Below, one piece after another: positions 46,063-56,460 of a DNA stretch of 64,000 nucleotides. The stretch lies in the NCBI RefSeq assembly GCF_012396015.1, contig NZ_JAAXOQ010000001.1, positions 1-64,000 on the forward strand. Direction: 5' to 3'. Positions within the stretch are counted from its first letter, which is position 1, and each line of letters begins with the position of its first letter. The position numbers and the translations under genes are program-made. The DNA comes from Tsukamurella spumae. Its GTDB lineage: Bacteria > Actinomycetota > Actinomycetes > Mycobacteriales > Mycobacteriaceae. The notes under the pieces are model-generated. The model saw nothing but the letters and a program-made list of their open reading frames with translations. It made no database searches and was not told the DNA's origin.

Positions 46063-46641
46063 ATGGACGAGGTGGTGGGGAGACTGTCGGAGGCCGCGCG
46101 CGGCGCCGGCGTCGGTGTGACCGAGCTCAGCGACGGGACCGTCAGTGTCGTGAGCGGCGCGGGCGATGCCGGCGTCGTGGTCGTACCGGACCGGGAGCGG
46201 CGGACCTACCGGCTCGAGGCGCCCCTGCCGATGACGACGGACTCGGGCGTGGTGCACGAGAGCTGGTCGCAGGTGGGCCCCGGCCCGCATGCCGAGGCCG
46301 GCGGATTCGCGGGGAAGCGGTGGACCGGCAGGGTGAGCCTGGCCTACGACCCGAAGACCCGGCAGTGGCTCGCCGATCCCTCCGGCCGGATCGACGAGTT
46401 CGTCCGAAGCGCCCTCGAACCGCACGGTTGGCGGCGCCGGTGGACGCGGACGAACCGATTGACGGTGGCCGCGGTGGTGGGTGCGGTCGTGCTGTTGATC
46501 GCCCTCTGGGTCGGGGTCACGGCCGCGTTCGCCGTCGGACTCCGCTCGACGCTCGCGCCCGGGTGGGTGTGCCTGATCTCGGTGGTGCTGCTCGGCTGGG
46601 GCCTGTTCCTGTTCTGGTGGGGGCAGATCCGCAAACGGTAG
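46063..46641 (+). CDS. hypothetical membrane protein
   Basis: A 192-aa protein. The N-terminal ~125 residues are soluble, rich in beta strands (VSVVSGAGDAGVVVVPDRE; GRVSLAYDPKTRQWLADPSG). Two transmembrane helices (VAAVVGAVVLLIALWVGVTA; LISVVLLGWGLFLFWWG) end the protein. No family is recognised. It diverges from the glycosyltransferase pair; the start is ATG 46063. Confidence 0.7.
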   Translation: MDEVVGRLSEAARGAGVGVTELSDGTVSVVSGAGDAGVVVVPDRERRTYRLEAPLPMTTDSGVVHESWSQVGPGPHAEAGGFAGKRWTGRVSLAYDPKTRQWLADPSGRIDEFVRSALEPHGWRRRWTRTNRLTVAAVVGAVVLLIALWVGVTAAFAVGLRSTLAPGWVCLISVVLLGWGLFLFWWGQIRKR

Positions 46642-46677
46642 CGCGGCGCCGCGAGGTCACCGATCGGCGCGCGGGGC

Positions 46678-47100
46678 TCAGGACAGGGCGGTGACGCCCA
46701 AGGCGATGAGTACGCCGACCTTGAGCAGCTCGACGCCGATGTAGGCGAAGTGCAGGTTGTGCTTGGGCATCTCCTCGGAGATCGCGTGGGTCGCGGCGTC
46801 ACCGATCACCCGGCGGTCCATGACGCGGCGCAGCACCACGCAGGCCAGGAGGGCGAGCGCCGCCGACACGAACAGGACGACGGTGACGGCGCGATGCGGT
46901 CCCGTGGCGAGCGCGATCGCGATGCCGAGTGCCAGCGCCGCCTCGCACGCGTTGAGGGCGCGGAACACCAGCCTGCCGATCCCCACTCCGAGCGGGACCG
47001 TGATTCCGGGGGCGCGGAACTTGATCGGGGCCTCGAGGAACGAGATGGCGAGGATCATCCCGAGCCAGACGAAGGTCAGTGCGGCGGCGACGGCGTTCAC
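46678..47100 (-). CDS. small four-helix membrane protein
   Basis: A 140-aa protein with four hydrophobic helices, resembling DUF4149-type proteins: the first helix is VAAALTFVWLGMILAISFLE followed by APIKFRAPGI, and the last is FAYIGVELLKVGVLIALGV. The function is unknown. It lies 1 base from the next minus-strand gene upstream and is probably co-transcribed with it. Confidence 0.75.
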   Translation of the reverse strand: MNAVAAALTFVWLGMILAISFLEAPIKFRAPGITVPLGVGIGRLVFRALNACEAALALGIAIALATGPHRAVTVVLFVSAALALLACVVLRRVMDRRVIGDAATHAISEEMPKHNLHFAYIGVELLKVGVLIALGVTALS

Positions 47101-47101
47101 G

Positions 47102-47851
47102 TCAGCGCTCCACCCGGTCGCCGATCGAGGCGCGCAGCCCGGCGAGATCGGGCACGGAGTGCAGCCGCGGGTGCTCGCTCTTGGTGAGCGCCGCCCCGGG
47201 GCACTTCGGGGTGCTGGTGCCGTCCGCGGAGATCGACGCGACCTTCTTGCCGGTGGCGGCCTCGTACAGGGTGCCGGTGAACCGGCCCTGGTACAGCGGG
47301 AGCGAGCCGTCGCTGAACGTGCAGTCCGTCAGCTTCGGTCCGGACTCGACCTTGTCGAGGCAGGCGACGAGCTGTACCGTCTTCGCCTCGCGCGGCTGCC
47401 ACTGGACCGGCGCGGAGTAGTCGACGCGCACCTCGTCGAGGCCCACGTCGTCGGCCTTCGCGAAGACCACCACCGGGTGCGGGGCGGCACCGTCGAAAGG
47501 CGCGGCATCGCGGTAGAAGGTCGGCGTCGTATCGCACAGGTCGCGCAGCTGATACGTGGCGGTCAGCTCCTTGGTGGCGGCCTTCGGCACCCAGAACATC
47601 CAGTAGGCCGAGTACGCGACCCCGAGCGCCAGGACCAGCGCCGTCGCGACCAGTGCGCGCTTCTGGGTGGGCGAGTACGGCGCCGGAGAGCCGCCGTTCG
47701 CCTTCCGGCGGCGCCCGGACACGATGAGCCACGCCAGTGGCGCGAGGGCGACGATCGCCAGGATCACGCCGGGGACGTAGCCGCCCTTCTGAAACGCGAG
47801 GAACGAGAACACGCCCGCTCCGAGTACGACGAGGAACAACAGCCTGAACAT
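47102..47851 (-). CDS. hypothetical membrane-anchored protein
   Basis: A 249-aa protein with two N-terminal membrane helices (FRLLFLVVLGAGVFSFLAF; VPGVILAIVALAPLAWLIV) and a third at ~70-90. A ~150-residue soluble part with four cysteines follows (TYQLRDLCDT, LVACLDKVE, DCTFSDG, PKCPGAAL). The cysteines suggest an exported, oxidised domain. No family is recognised. Confidence 0.7.
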   Translation of the reverse strand: MFRLLFLVVLGAGVFSFLAFQKGGYVPGVILAIVALAPLAWLIVSGRRRKANGGSPAPYSPTQKRALVATALVLALGVAYSAYWMFWVPKAATKELTATYQLRDLCDTTPTFYRDAAPFDGAAPHPVVVFAKADDVGLDEVRVDYSAPVQWQPREAKTVQLVACLDKVESGPKLTDCTFSDGSLPLYQGRFTGTLYEAATGKKVASISADGTSTPKCPGAALTKSEHPRLHSVPDLAGLRASIGDRVER

Positions 47852-48019
47852 TCTCCCCGGACCTCCCCTTGTTCGATCCGCGAAGGATAACGCACTGTGG
47901 CGACCGCGTTTCGACCGCGATCGCGATCACGGTGACCTGCGGCGACGGGTTCGCCAGCCGCTTGTTGTCAGTCGGTCCCGCTAGGGTTCGGGAGGACGAG
48001 CGATCAGGGGGCGGATGCG

Positions 48020-50128
48020 ATGACGGAGACCAGGCTCACCGGCGTGCGGGCGGATCGGGCGCGGCAGGTGATCGAGGCCCTCGCCGGGCCCGGGGCGGCG
48101 CTGCGCGCCGACCAGGAGACGGCGGTCGCTGCGCTGCTGGAACCCGCGGCGCGGGTCCTCGTCGTGCAGGCCACGGGGTGGGGCAAGTCGGCGGTGTACT
48201 GGGTCGCCACCGCGCTGCTCCGGGCGGAGGGCGCGGGGCCCGCGCTCATCGTCTCGCCGCTGCTCTCGCTCATGCGCGACCAGGTGGCGGCGGCGGAGCG
48301 GGCGGGGCTGCGGGCCGCCACGCTGAACTCGTCGAACTTCGAGGAGTGGAACACGATCGAGGCGGCGCTCGCCGCGGGGGAGATCGACGTGCTGCTGGTC
48401 TCGCCGGAGCGGCTGGCGAACCCCTCCTTCGGGCGGCGCGTGCTCTCGGCGCTGGAGGGATCACTCGGGCTGCTGGTGATCGACGAGGCGCATGCCGTGT
48501 CCGACTGGGGCCACGACTTCCGGCCCGACTACCGCCGCGTCTCCGACGTGTTGACCAGGCTCCACCCGCAGACCCCGGTGCTCGCGACCACGGCCACCGC
48601 GAACGCCCGCGTGACCGCGGACGTGGCGGCGCAGCTCGGCAGCGCGACGCTCGTCCTGCGCGGCCCCCTGGCGCGTCGATCGCTGCAGCTCAACGTTCTC
48701 CCGGCGCTCGCGCCGATCACCCGGTACGCCTGGGTGGCCCGGCATCTGCCGGACCTGCCGGGCTCGGGCATCGTCTACGCGCTGACGGTGGCCGACGCGG
48801 AGCGCCTGGTGGACGGCATCCGCGCGGTGCACGGCCCGGGGTACCCGGTGGCCGCGTACACCGGCAAGCTCGACCCGGATACCCGGGCGCGGCTCGAGGA
48901 CGCGTTGCGCGCCAACGAGATCAAGGCCCTCGTCGCCACCTCCGCGCTCGGCATGGGCTTCGACAAGCCGGACCTGGGCTTCGTCGTGCACGTGGGCTCG
49001 CCGCCGTCCCCCGTCTCGTACTACCAGCAGGTGGGCCGCGCCGGGCGCGCGATCGACCACGCCGTCGTCGCGCTGCTGCCGTCGGAATCCGATGCGGGCG
49101 TGTGGGATTACTTCGCCACCGCGACGATTCCGGACCCGCAGCAGATGGATCGGGTGCTCGGGGCGCTGGCCGACGAACAGACGGGGGAGGGGCAGTCGGC
49201 GATCGCCCTGGAGGCCGCCACCGGCATCCGCCGCACCCGCATCGATCTCATGCTCAAGCAGCTCGCGGTCGACGGTGCGGTGGAGCGGGTGGAGGGCGGC
49301 TACCGCGCGACCGGTGCGCCCTGGCACTACGACGGTGCCCACTACGACGGGATCGTCGCGACCCGGCGCCGCGAGGCCGACATCATGCGGGCCTACACGC
49401 GCGGCGAGCGGTGCCTGATGCAGCTGCTCACCGAGTCCCTGGACGACCCCGAGGCGGCGCCGTGCGGTCGCTGCTCGGTATGTCTGGGGCACGTCCCCGA
49501 CGGCCTGGGGGAGCCGGTCCCGGCCGATGTCACCCGGTCGGTCGCGGGCGCGTTGCGCTCGCAGAGCCAGGTGCTCGAGCCGCGGAAGATGTGGCCGGGC
49601 GGGGTGTCCGGCCGTAAGGGGCGCATCCAGCCCGACCTCGCCGCGGAGCCCGGTCGGGTGCTGGTGTTCGCGGACGCGCCGGAGTGGACGGGCACCGTCG
49701 GCGCGGCGCGGTCGGGGGATGCGCAGGCGATCGACGACCTCGCGGGTGCGGCCGTCGCGGCGCTGTCGCGGTGGCGGGACCAGTGGCGCGCGCGGCCCGA
49801 GGTCGTGGCCTCGCTGCAGCTCACCGACCGCCCCGCGCCGGTCGAGCCCGTGGCCGACCGGATCGCCGAGGTGGGCCGGCTCGACCGCGTCACGCTGCCG
49901 GTCCCGCGCGGGCCGGCGCCCGGACGGGACGCCTCCGGCGCGCAGGAGGCCGCGCACTGGCTCGACGCCGTCACGGTCGGTGCCGCGGCGAATTCGGTGC
50001 GCGGCAGGTCGGTGCTGCTCGTGGTCGACGAGTCGGGGACGGGCTGGGCGGTCACCGTCGCGGCCGCGCGGTTGCGGGAGGCCGGCGCCGCCGTCGTGCT
50101 GCCGCTGGTGGTGCACCGTCCCGCCTGA
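48020..50128 (+). CDS. recQ: RecQ-family ATP-dependent DNA helicase with C-terminal PRTase-like domain
   Basis: A 702-aa superfamily 2 helicase that unwinds DNA 3'-5'. It has Walker A VVQATGWGKSAVYW, DEAHAVSDWGHDFRPDY, motif III TTATAN, motif V/VI ATSALGMGFDKPDLG and QQVGRAGR, and a zinc-binding CGRCSVC near 480. The last ~180 residues (~DRVTLPVPRGPAPGRDASGA to VLLVVDESGTGWAVTVAA) resemble a phosphoribosyltransferase fold, a fusion seen in actinobacterial RecQ-like proteins. There is no classical HRDC domain. The start is ATG 48020. Confidence 0.9.
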   Translation: MTETRLTGVRADRARQVIEALAGPGAALRADQETAVAALLEPAARVLVVQATGWGKSAVYWVATALLRAEGAGPALIVSPLLSLMRDQVAAAERAGLRAATLNSSNFEEWNTIEAALAAGEIDVLLVSPERLANPSFGRRVLSALEGSLGLLVIDEAHAVSDWGHDFRPDYRRVSDVLTRLHPQTPVLATTATANARVTADVAAQLGSATLVLRGPLARRSLQLNVLPALAPITRYAWVARHLPDLPGSGIVYALTVADAERLVDGIRAVHGPGYPVAAYTGKLDPDTRARLEDALRANEIKALVATSALGMGFDKPDLGFVVHVGSPPSPVSYYQQVGRAGRAIDHAVVALLPSESDAGVWDYFATATIPDPQQMDRVLGALADEQTGEGQSAIALEAATGIRRTRIDLMLKQLAVDGAVERVEGGYRATGAPWHYDGAHYDGIVATRRREADIMRAYTRGERCLMQLLTESLDDPEAAPCGRCSVCLGHVPDGLGEPVPADVTRSVAGALRSQSQVLEPRKMWPGGVSGRKGRIQPDLAAEPGRVLVFADAPEWTGTVGAARSGDAQAIDDLAGAAVAALSRWRDQWRARPEVVASLQLTDRPAPVEPVADRIAEVGRLDRVTLPVPRGPAPGRDASGAQEAAHWLDAVTVGAAANSVRGRSVLLVVDESGTGWAVTVAAARLREAGAAVVLPLVVHRPA

Positions 50129-50230
50129 CCGGGCCGAGATGTGGAACACTGGAGCACTGAGTGCTGTCCGCGACCCGGGCGGCCGCCGCCGCGGAGCGTC
50201 CGCGAACCCGACCCGAAGGATCGATCAATC

Positions 50231-50566
50231 ATGGGCCAACTGCTGCTGCCCCTCCTGCTAGTCCTCATGCTCGTCTTCATGTTCTTCCAGTTCCGCAAGC
50301 AGAAGAAGCAGATGAGCGAGACCGCGGCGATGCAGGAGAGCCTCACCACCGGCACCAAGGTCATGACCAGCACCGGCCTGTACGGCACCGTCGTCGGCCT
50401 CGGTGAGGACACGATCGACCTGGAGATCGCGCCCGGCGTCACCACCACCTGGGTGCGTCGCGCCATCGCCAAGGTCCTGACCCCCGAGGAGCTCGACGCC
50501 CCGGCGATCGAGACCATCACCGACGAGCCCGAGGTCGACCTCGACAAGCGCTCCGAGGACCGCTGA
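50231..50566 (+). CDS. yajC: preprotein translocase subunit YajC
   Basis: A 111-aa protein with one N-terminal membrane helix (LLLPLLLVLMLVFMFFQF), a basic stop (RKQKKQ) and the YajC domain (LTTGTKVMTSTGLYGTVV). It associates with SecDF. It is followed by a hairpin and secD, as in most actinobacteria. Confidence 0.96.
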   Translation: MGQLLLPLLLVLMLVFMFFQFRKQKKQMSETAAMQESLTTGTKVMTSTGLYGTVVGLGEDTIDLEIAPGVTTTWVRRAIAKVLTPEELDAPAIETITDEPEVDLDKRSEDR

Positions 50567-50593
50567 CCCGCATCCGTCATCACCGACGAAGGT

Positions 50594-50613
50594 CTCCGGC
50601 GTGCAGCGCCGGA
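50594..50613 (+). terminator. hairpin between yajC and secD
   Basis: A stem of CTCCGGCG / CGCCGGAG with a short TGCA loop is followed by GCTTTC. It is too weak in T residues to be a strong terminator, so it may attenuate or process the yajC-secDF transcript. Confidence 0.5.
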
Positions 50614-50646
50614 GGCTTTCACCACGCCGAGGAGTCGTAACCGCCC

Positions 50647-52206
50647 GTGGCCAGGAATACATCGAGCAGCGACAGTAACGAGTCGCGGCTCCTCATCGCC
50701 TTCGGCGTGATTTTGCTCGTGGTCTTCGGGCTGGTGTTCTTCACCGGTGACCACAAGCCCGTGCCCAAGCTGGGCATCGATCTGCAGGGCGGCACCACCG
50801 TCACCCTGCAGGCCGTGACGCCGGACGGGCAGCCGCCGAAGTCCGATCAGATGGAGCAGGCGCGCGACATTCTCAACAAGCGCGTCAACGGGCTCGGTGT
50901 CTCCGGTTCCGAGGTCAAGATCAACGGCAGCAACCTGATCATCACGGTGCCCGGCACCGACGGTGACCAGGCCCGCACCCTCGGGCAGACCGCGCAGCTC
51001 AAGGTGCGCCCGGTGCTGGGCACGCCGCAGCCCGCGGCCGCGGTGAACACCCCGCTCCCGGATCTCGCGGACCCCGCCGCCGCGAAGAAGGCGATCGACG
51101 AGGCGCGGGCCACGCGCCAGTCGACCGACCCCGAGGTGCAGAAGAAGGCCATCGCCGCGCTTAACTGCGCCTGGCCGTCGGACCCGATCGCGGGCAACGA
51201 CGACCCGGCCAAGCCGCTGATCACCTGCGATCGCCCGGATCCCGCGGACCCGACCAAGCCGCGCATGGTGTACACCCTCGGCCCCGCGATCATCGACGGC
51301 CAGTCGATCAAGAACGCGTCCTCCGGGATCCCGCAGAACCAGGCGCAGTACGTGGTCACTCTGGAGTTCACCGGGGACGCGTCCAAGGTCTGGGCGGACT
51401 TCACCGCGAAGAACGTCGGCAAGCAGGCCGCGTTCGTGCTCGACTCCCAGGTGATCACCGCGCCGAACATCAACGGCCCGATTCAGGGCGGACAGACCCA
51501 GATCACCGGCAGCTTCACGCAGCGGAGCGCCGCGGATCTCGCCGGCGTGCTCAAGTACGGCTCGCTGCCGCTGTCCTTCAAGGCGGGCACCGCGCAGACC
51601 GTCAGCGCCACCCTCGGTTTCGAGTCGCTGCGGGCCGGCCTGATCGCCGGCTTGATCGGCCTCGCCCTGGTGCTGGTGTACGCGCTGATCTACTACCGCG
51701 CCCTCGGCGTCCTGGTCGGGCTCTCGCTCGCCATGTCCATCGCGCTGATCTACGGTCTCCTCGTGCTGCTGGGCCGGTGGATCGGCTACTCGCTGGACCT
51801 GGCGGGTATCGCCGGCATCATCATCGGCATCGGCATGACCGCGGACTCCTTCGTCGTCTACTTCGAACGCATTAAGGACGAGATCCGCGAGGGCCGAAGT
51901 TTCCGGTCCGCGGTACCGCGCGGCTGGGCCAGTGCGCGGCGCACGATCTGGACCGGCAACGCCGTCTCGCTGCTCTCGGCCGTCGTCCTGTACGCGCTGG
52001 CCGTCGGCGACGTGCGCGGCTTCGCCTTCACCCTCGGCCTGTCGACCGCGCTCGACATCGTGATCGTGTTCCTGTTGACCCATCCGCTCGTGCACTTCGC
52101 GTCGAAGACGGAGTTCTTCGCGAAGCCGTCGATGAACGGCCTCGGTGCCGTCGCCGCGATCGGCCGTGAGCGCAAGCGCGCCGCCGCAACCACCGGGGAG
52201 GCGTGA
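50647..52206 (+). CDS. secD: protein translocase subunit SecD
   Basis: A 519-aa membrane protein of the RND type that uses the proton gradient to help pull proteins through SecYEG. It has a first helix (LLIAFGVILLVVFGLVFF), the D1 motif LGIDLQGGTTVTLQ, a long periplasmic region with an Ala-rich insert, and five C-terminal helices with IIIGIGMTADSFVVYFERIKDE. The start is GTG. It is followed at once by secF. Confidence 0.97.
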   Translation: MARNTSSSDSNESRLLIAFGVILLVVFGLVFFTGDHKPVPKLGIDLQGGTTVTLQAVTPDGQPPKSDQMEQARDILNKRVNGLGVSGSEVKINGSNLIITVPGTDGDQARTLGQTAQLKVRPVLGTPQPAAAVNTPLPDLADPAAAKKAIDEARATRQSTDPEVQKKAIAALNCAWPSDPIAGNDDPAKPLITCDRPDPADPTKPRMVYTLGPAIIDGQSIKNASSGIPQNQAQYVVTLEFTGDASKVWADFTAKNVGKQAAFVLDSQVITAPNINGPIQGGQTQITGSFTQRSAADLAGVLKYGSLPLSFKAGTAQTVSATLGFESLRAGLIAGLIGLALVLVYALIYYRALGVLVGLSLAMSIALIYGLLVLLGRWIGYSLDLAGIAGIIIGIGMTADSFVVYFERIKDEIREGRSFRSAVPRGWASARRTIWTGNAVSLLSAVVLYALAVGDVRGFAFTLGLSTALDIVIVFLLTHPLVHFASKTEFFAKPSMNGLGAVAAIGRERKRAAATTGEA

Positions 52207-52208
52207 GC

Positions 52209-53336
52209 ATGACCGACATCGTCACCGAGAACGAGAAGAAGGCGTCCTTCTTCAGCAAGCTCTACACCGGCACGGGTGCGTTCGACATCGTGGGACACCG
52301 GCGCAAGTACTACTTCGTGACCGGCCTGATCATCGTCGTCGCGATACTGGGCATCCTGATCCCCGGCTTCAAGTTCAGCATCGACTTCGAGGGCGGCACG
52401 CAGGTGTCGTTCCCCGTCGGCAACGCGCAGGTCGACACGGCCAAGGTCCGCGAGACGGTCCGCAGCGCGACGGGCGTCGAGCCGTCGGCCGTGCAGACCG
52501 CCGGCACGGGAGCCGCCGCGACCTACCAGGTCTCGCTGTCCGAGCTGGACAACGACCAGATCACCAAGGCCCGCGAGGCGCTGTTCGAGGCCTTCCGTCC
52601 CCCGGGGCGCGACGGTTCGCCGTCCCCGAACAGCATCAGCTTCTCGGGCGTCAGCTCCACCTGGGGCGACCAGATCACCCAGCGCGGACTGCTCGCTCTC
52701 GTGGTGTTCCTGGTGATCGTGACCATCTACATCGCGGTCCGATTCCGCGAGTGGGACATGGCGCTCGCCGCGCTCGCCTCGCTGTTCTTCGACGTGATCG
52801 TCACCGCGGGCTTCTACGCCTGGTCCGGCTTCGAGGTGAGCCCGGCCACCGTCATCGGCCTGCTCACGATCCTCGGCTTCTCCCTGTACGACACGGTGGT
52901 CGTGTTCGACAAGGTCGACGAGAACGTGCGCGGCGTGCTGCACACCAACCGGCGTACCTACGGCGAACAGGCGAACCTCGCCGTGAACCAGACCCTGATG
53001 CGCTCGATCAACACCACCGTGATCTCGGCCCTGCCGATCATCTCGCTGATGGTGGTCGCGGCCTGGCTGCTGGGCGTCGGCACGCTGATGGACCTGGGCC
53101 TCATCCAGCTGGTCGGCGTCGTGGTCGGCGCGTACTCGTCCGTGTTCTTCGCCGCCCCGCTCCTCGTCTCGCTCAAGGAGCGCCGGCCCGAGTACAAGGC
53201 GCACACCGCCAAGGTGCTGGCCCGGCGGGCGAAGATCGCCGCCGGCGAGGATCTCGCCGCCGAAGCTGCGGCGACGGTGCAGCTCGACCGGGCGCCCGCG
53301 CGGCCGCAGACCAAGCGGGCCCGGCGTCGTGACTGA
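52209..53336 (+). CDS. secF: protein translocase subunit SecF
   Basis: A 375-aa membrane partner of SecD. It has the first helix ([19 protein letters not shown]), [15 protein letters not shown], and the conserved [21 protein letters not shown] 52209 is preferred to GTG 52203, because GGGGAGG lies 8 bases before the ATG. Its end overlaps the apt start by 8 bases. Confidence 0.96.
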   Translation: MTDIVTENEKKASFFSKLYTGTGAFDIVGHRRKYYFVTGLIIVVAILGILIPGFKFSIDFEGGTQVSFPVGNAQVDTAKVRETVRSATGVEPSAVQTAGTGAAATYQVSLSELDNDQITKAREALFEAFRPPGRDGSPSPNSISFSGVSSTWGDQITQRGLLALVVFLVIVTIYIAVRFREWDMALAALASLFFDVIVTAGFYAWSGFEVSPATVIGLLTILGFSLYDTVVVFDKVDENVRGVLHTNRRTYGEQANLAVNQTLMRSINTTVISALPIISLMVVAAWLLGVGTLMDLGLIQLVGVVVGAYSSVFFAAPLLVSLKERRPEYKAHTAKVLARRAKIAAGEDLAAEAAATVQLDRAPARPQTKRARRRD

Positions 53337-53904
53337 CACACCCGGCAGCACCGAGGCGGCGCGCGCCGTCGCCGAGCACACCCGCCACGTCGCGGACTTC
53401 CCCGAGCCCGGGGTCGTCTTCGCCGACCTCACGCCCGTGTTCGCCGACGGTGCCGCCCTCGCCGCCGTCATCGCCGGCCTGGCCGAGGCGGGCCGGGGTC
53501 CGGACGGCGCGGCTGCCGTCGACCTCGTGGCGGGCCTCGACGCGCGCGGCTTCCTCCTGGGATCGGGTGTCGCGTTGGCGCTGGGTGTGGGCACCCTCGC
53601 GGTGCGCAAGGCGGGCAAGCTGCCGCCGCCCGTGCTGCGCGAGGAGTACCAGCTCGAGTACGGCACCGCCGCGCTGGAGATCCCCGCCGGTGGGATCGCG
53701 TTGCAGGGCAAGCGGATCCTGATCGTCGACGACGTGCTCGCCACCGGCGGCACCGTGTCCGCGGCGGTCGCCCTGTTGCGTCGCGCGGGCGCGGTCGTCG
53801 ACCGCGTATCCGTCGTCCTCGAGCTCGAGGCGCTCGGCGGACGCGCGCGGCTGGGCCAATTGCCCGGCGGACCCATCGCGGTTTCGACGATCTCGGTAGG
53901 CTGA
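53329..53904 (+). CDS. apt: adenine phosphoribosyltransferase
   Basis: A 191-aa type I PRTase that converts adenine and PRPP to AMP. It has [37 protein letters not shown] and the PRPP loop [13 protein letters not shown]. The start is GTG inside the end of secF. The order secDF-apt-rel is conserved in actinobacteria. Confidence 0.96.
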   Translation: MTDTPGSTEAARAVAEHTRHVADFPEPGVVFADLTPVFADGAALAAVIAGLAEAGRGPDGAAAVDLVAGLDARGFLLGSGVALALGVGTLAVRKAGKLPPPVLREEYQLEYGTAALEIPAGGIALQGKRILIVDDVLATGGTVSAAVALLRRAGAVVDRVSVVLELEALGGRARLGQLPGGPIAVSTISVG

Positions 53905-53944
53905 ATCCCTAGTCCACTCACGACGAGGTCGACGGGGAGGCACC

Positions 53945-56278
53945 ATGTCGCTGCAGTCTCAGGGGCCCGACGCCGCGGAGGCGGGGCGGTCCGCCGGCCC
54001 GTCCGGCGCGGAGACGACGGGGTCCACCACGCGTCGCGTGCGTGCCCGCCTGGCCCGCAGGATGACGGGGACCCGCAACCACGTGCGGCCGGTGCTCGAG
54101 CCGCTGGTGGCGCTGCACCGCGAGGTGTACCCGAAGGCGGACGTCGCGCTCATCGAGCGCGCCTACGACGTGGCGGAGCAGCGGCACGCGGACCAGATGC
54201 GCAAGTCGGGCGACCCGTACATCACGCACCCGCTGGCGGTCGCGACGATCCTCGCCGAACTGGGTATGGACACCACGACCATCGTCGCCGCGCTGCTGCA
54301 CGACACGGTCGAGGACACCGGCTACAGCCTCGAACAGCTCACCGCGGACTTCGGTTCGGAGGTCGCGCACCTGGTGGACGGGGTCACCAAGCTCGACAAG
54401 GTGGCCCTCGGTAACGCCGCCGAGGCGGAGACCATCCGCAAGATGATCATCGCCATGGCGCGCGACCCCCGCGTGCTGGTGATCAAGGTCGCGGACCGCC
54501 TGCACAACATGCGCACCATGCGCTTCCTCCCGCCGGAGAAGCAGGCCCGCAAGGCCCGCGAGACCCTCGAGGTGATCGCCCCGCTCGCGCACCGCCTCGG
54601 CATGGCCACGGTCAAGTGGGAGCTCGAGGACCTCGCGTTCGCCATCCTCCATCCCAAGAAGTACGACGAGATCGTGCGGCTCGTCGCGGACCGGGCACCG
54701 TCGAGGGACACGTATCTCGCGGCCGTGCGCGCGGAGATCAACGGCGCCCTGAGCGCGCAGCGGATCGTCGCCGATGTGCAGGGCCGGCCCAAGCACTACT
54801 GGTCGATCTATCAGAAGATGATCGTCAAGGGCCGCGACTTCGACGACATCCACGATCTGGTCGGCGTGCGGATCCTGTGCGACGAGGTGCGGGACTGCTA
54901 CGCCGCAGTGGGCGTGGTGCATTCGCTGTGGCAGCCCATGGCGGGCCGGTTCAAGGACTACATCGCGCAGCCGCGGTACGGGGTCTACCAGTCGCTGCAC
55001 ACCACGGTGATCGGGCCCGAGGGCAAGCCCCTCGAGGTGCAGATCCGTACCCGGGAGATGCACCGGACCGCCGAGTTCGGCATCGCGGCGCACTGGCGTT
55101 ACAAGGAGACCAAGGGACGCAGCGGGGGCGGTGCGAAGGGCTCGGACCTGGCCGAGGTCGACGACATGGCCTGGATGCGCCAGCTACTCGACTGGCAGCG
55201 GGAGGCGGCGGACCCGGGGGAGTTCCTGGAATCGCTGCGCTACGACCTGGCGGTCAAGGAGATCTTCGTCTTCACCCCGAAGGGCGATGTGGTCACCCTC
55301 CCGGCCGGGTCGACGCCGGTCGACTTCGCCTACGCGGTGCACACCGAGGTGGGACACCGGTGCATCGGTGCCCGGGTCAACGGCCGGCTGGTCGCGCTGG
55401 AGCGCAAGCTCGAGAACGGCGAGGTCGTCGAGGTGTTCACCAGCAAGGCCGAGAACGCGGGGCCGTCGCGCGACTGGCAGTCCTTCGTGGTCTCCCCGCG
55501 GGCGAAGGCCAAGATCCGGCAGTGGTTCGCCAAGGAGCGCCGCGAGGAGGCGCTCGAGAACGGGCGCGACGCGATCGCCAAGGAGGTGCGCCGCTCGGGC
55601 CTGCCGCTGCAGCGCCTGACCAACGCCGAGTCGATGGCGGGCATCGCCAAGGAGCTGCGGTACGCGGACGTCTCCGCGCTGTACACGGCCGTCGGCGAGC
55701 ACCAGGTCTCCGCGCACACCGTGGTTCAGCGGATGCTGGAGCAGCTCGGTGGGATCGAGGAGGCGACCGAGGAACTGGCCGAGCGCAACACCCCGTCGAC
55801 CTTCGCGGGCCCGACGGCGGCCTCCGATGTCGGCGTGCTCGTCACCGATCAGCCGGGCGTGCTCGCGAAGCTCGCCAAGTGCTGCACGCCGGTGCCGGGC
55901 GACGAGATCGTCGGCTTCGTCACCCGCGGGGGCGGGGTGAGCGTGCATCGCACCGACTGCACCAATGTCGCGGAGCTGCGCAAGGAGCCGGAACGCTTCC
56001 TCGACGTCAAGTGGGCGCCGTCCGCGTCGTCGGTGTTCCTGGTGGCGATCCAGGTGGAGGCGCTGGACCGGCACCGGCTGCTCTCGGACGTGACGAAGGT
56101 GCTCGCCGACGAGAAGGTGAACATCCTCTCCGCGTCGGTCACCACCTCGCGCGACCGGGTCGCGGTGTCGCGCTTCACTTTCGAGATGGGCGACCCGAAG
56201 CACCTCGGGCACGTGCTCAACGTGGTGCGGAACGTGGAGGGCGTCTACGACGTCTACCGGGTGACCTCCGCCCAGTGA
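53945..56278 (+). CDS. relA: bifunctional (p)ppGpp synthetase/hydrolase Rel
   Basis: A 777-aa long RelA/SpoT homologue, the stringent-response enzyme. It has the HD hydrolase ([23 protein letters not shown]), the RLHNMRTM helix, the synthetase with [20 protein letters not shown] and [10 protein letters not shown], the TGS domain ([20 protein letters not shown]), the zinc-finger/helical region with [12 protein letters not shown] and a C-terminal ACT domain. The hydrolase His/Asp residues are intact. It is preceded by apt and the secDF operon. Confidence 0.98.
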   Translation: MSLQSQGPDAAEAGRSAGPSGAETTGSTTRRVRARLARRMTGTRNHVRPVLEPLVALHREVYPKADVALIERAYDVAEQRHADQMRKSGDPYITHPLAVATILAELGMDTTTIVAALLHDTVEDTGYSLEQLTADFGSEVAHLVDGVTKLDKVALGNAAEAETIRKMIIAMARDPRVLVIKVADRLHNMRTMRFLPPEKQARKARETLEVIAPLAHRLGMATVKWELEDLAFAILHPKKYDEIVRLVADRAPSRDTYLAAVRAEINGALSAQRIVADVQGRPKHYWSIYQKMIVKGRDFDDIHDLVGVRILCDEVRDCYAAVGVVHSLWQPMAGRFKDYIAQPRYGVYQSLHTTVIGPEGKPLEVQIRTREMHRTAEFGIAAHWRYKETKGRSGGGAKGSDLAEVDDMAWMRQLLDWQREAADPGEFLESLRYDLAVKEIFVFTPKGDVVTLPAGSTPVDFAYAVHTEVGHRCIGARVNGRLVALERKLENGEVVEVFTSKAENAGPSRDWQSFVVSPRAKAKIRQWFAKERREEALENGRDAIAKEVRRSGLPLQRLTNAESMAGIAKELRYADVSALYTAVGEHQVSAHTVVQRMLEQLGGIEEATEELAERNTPSTFAGPTAASDVGVLVTDQPGVLAKLAKCCTPVPGDEIVGFVTRGGGVSVHRTDCTNVAELRKEPERFLDVKWAPSASSVFLVAIQVEALDRHRLLSDVTKVLADEKVNILSASVTTSRDRVAVSRFTFEMGDPKHLGHVLNVVRNVEGVYDVYRVTSAQ

Positions 56279-56280
56279 CC

Positions 56281-56459
56281 GCGGCTCGGGCGAGAGACGA
56301 CCCCGCTCCCGAGCAGCTTCAGCGCATCGTGCCGCGGTAGGCGCGGATGGTGGACGAGGTACACACCTCGCCCATGCCACCCGCGCCCAGCCGGCGCAGG
56401 ACGGTGTAGCCGCCGATCGTGGCCTGCGGGCCGGTGGACCCGGACGGCGGCTCCGTCAT
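56281..56459 (-). pseudogene. remnant of a Ser/Thr protein kinase gene (N-terminal fragment)
   Basis: The start ATG 56459 lies one base after the stop of the cyclophilin gene. The frame encodes [17 protein letters not shown], then shifts by one base. In the new frame it continues YLVHHPRLPRHDALKLLG and ends in unrelated sequence right at the rel stop. This matches the first ~50 residues of the kinase at 29142 ([27 protein letters not shown]). About 90% of the kinase is gone, so it is a decayed, deleted copy. It would have been co-transcribed with the cyclophilin gene. Confidence 0.8.
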
Positions 56460-56460
56460 G

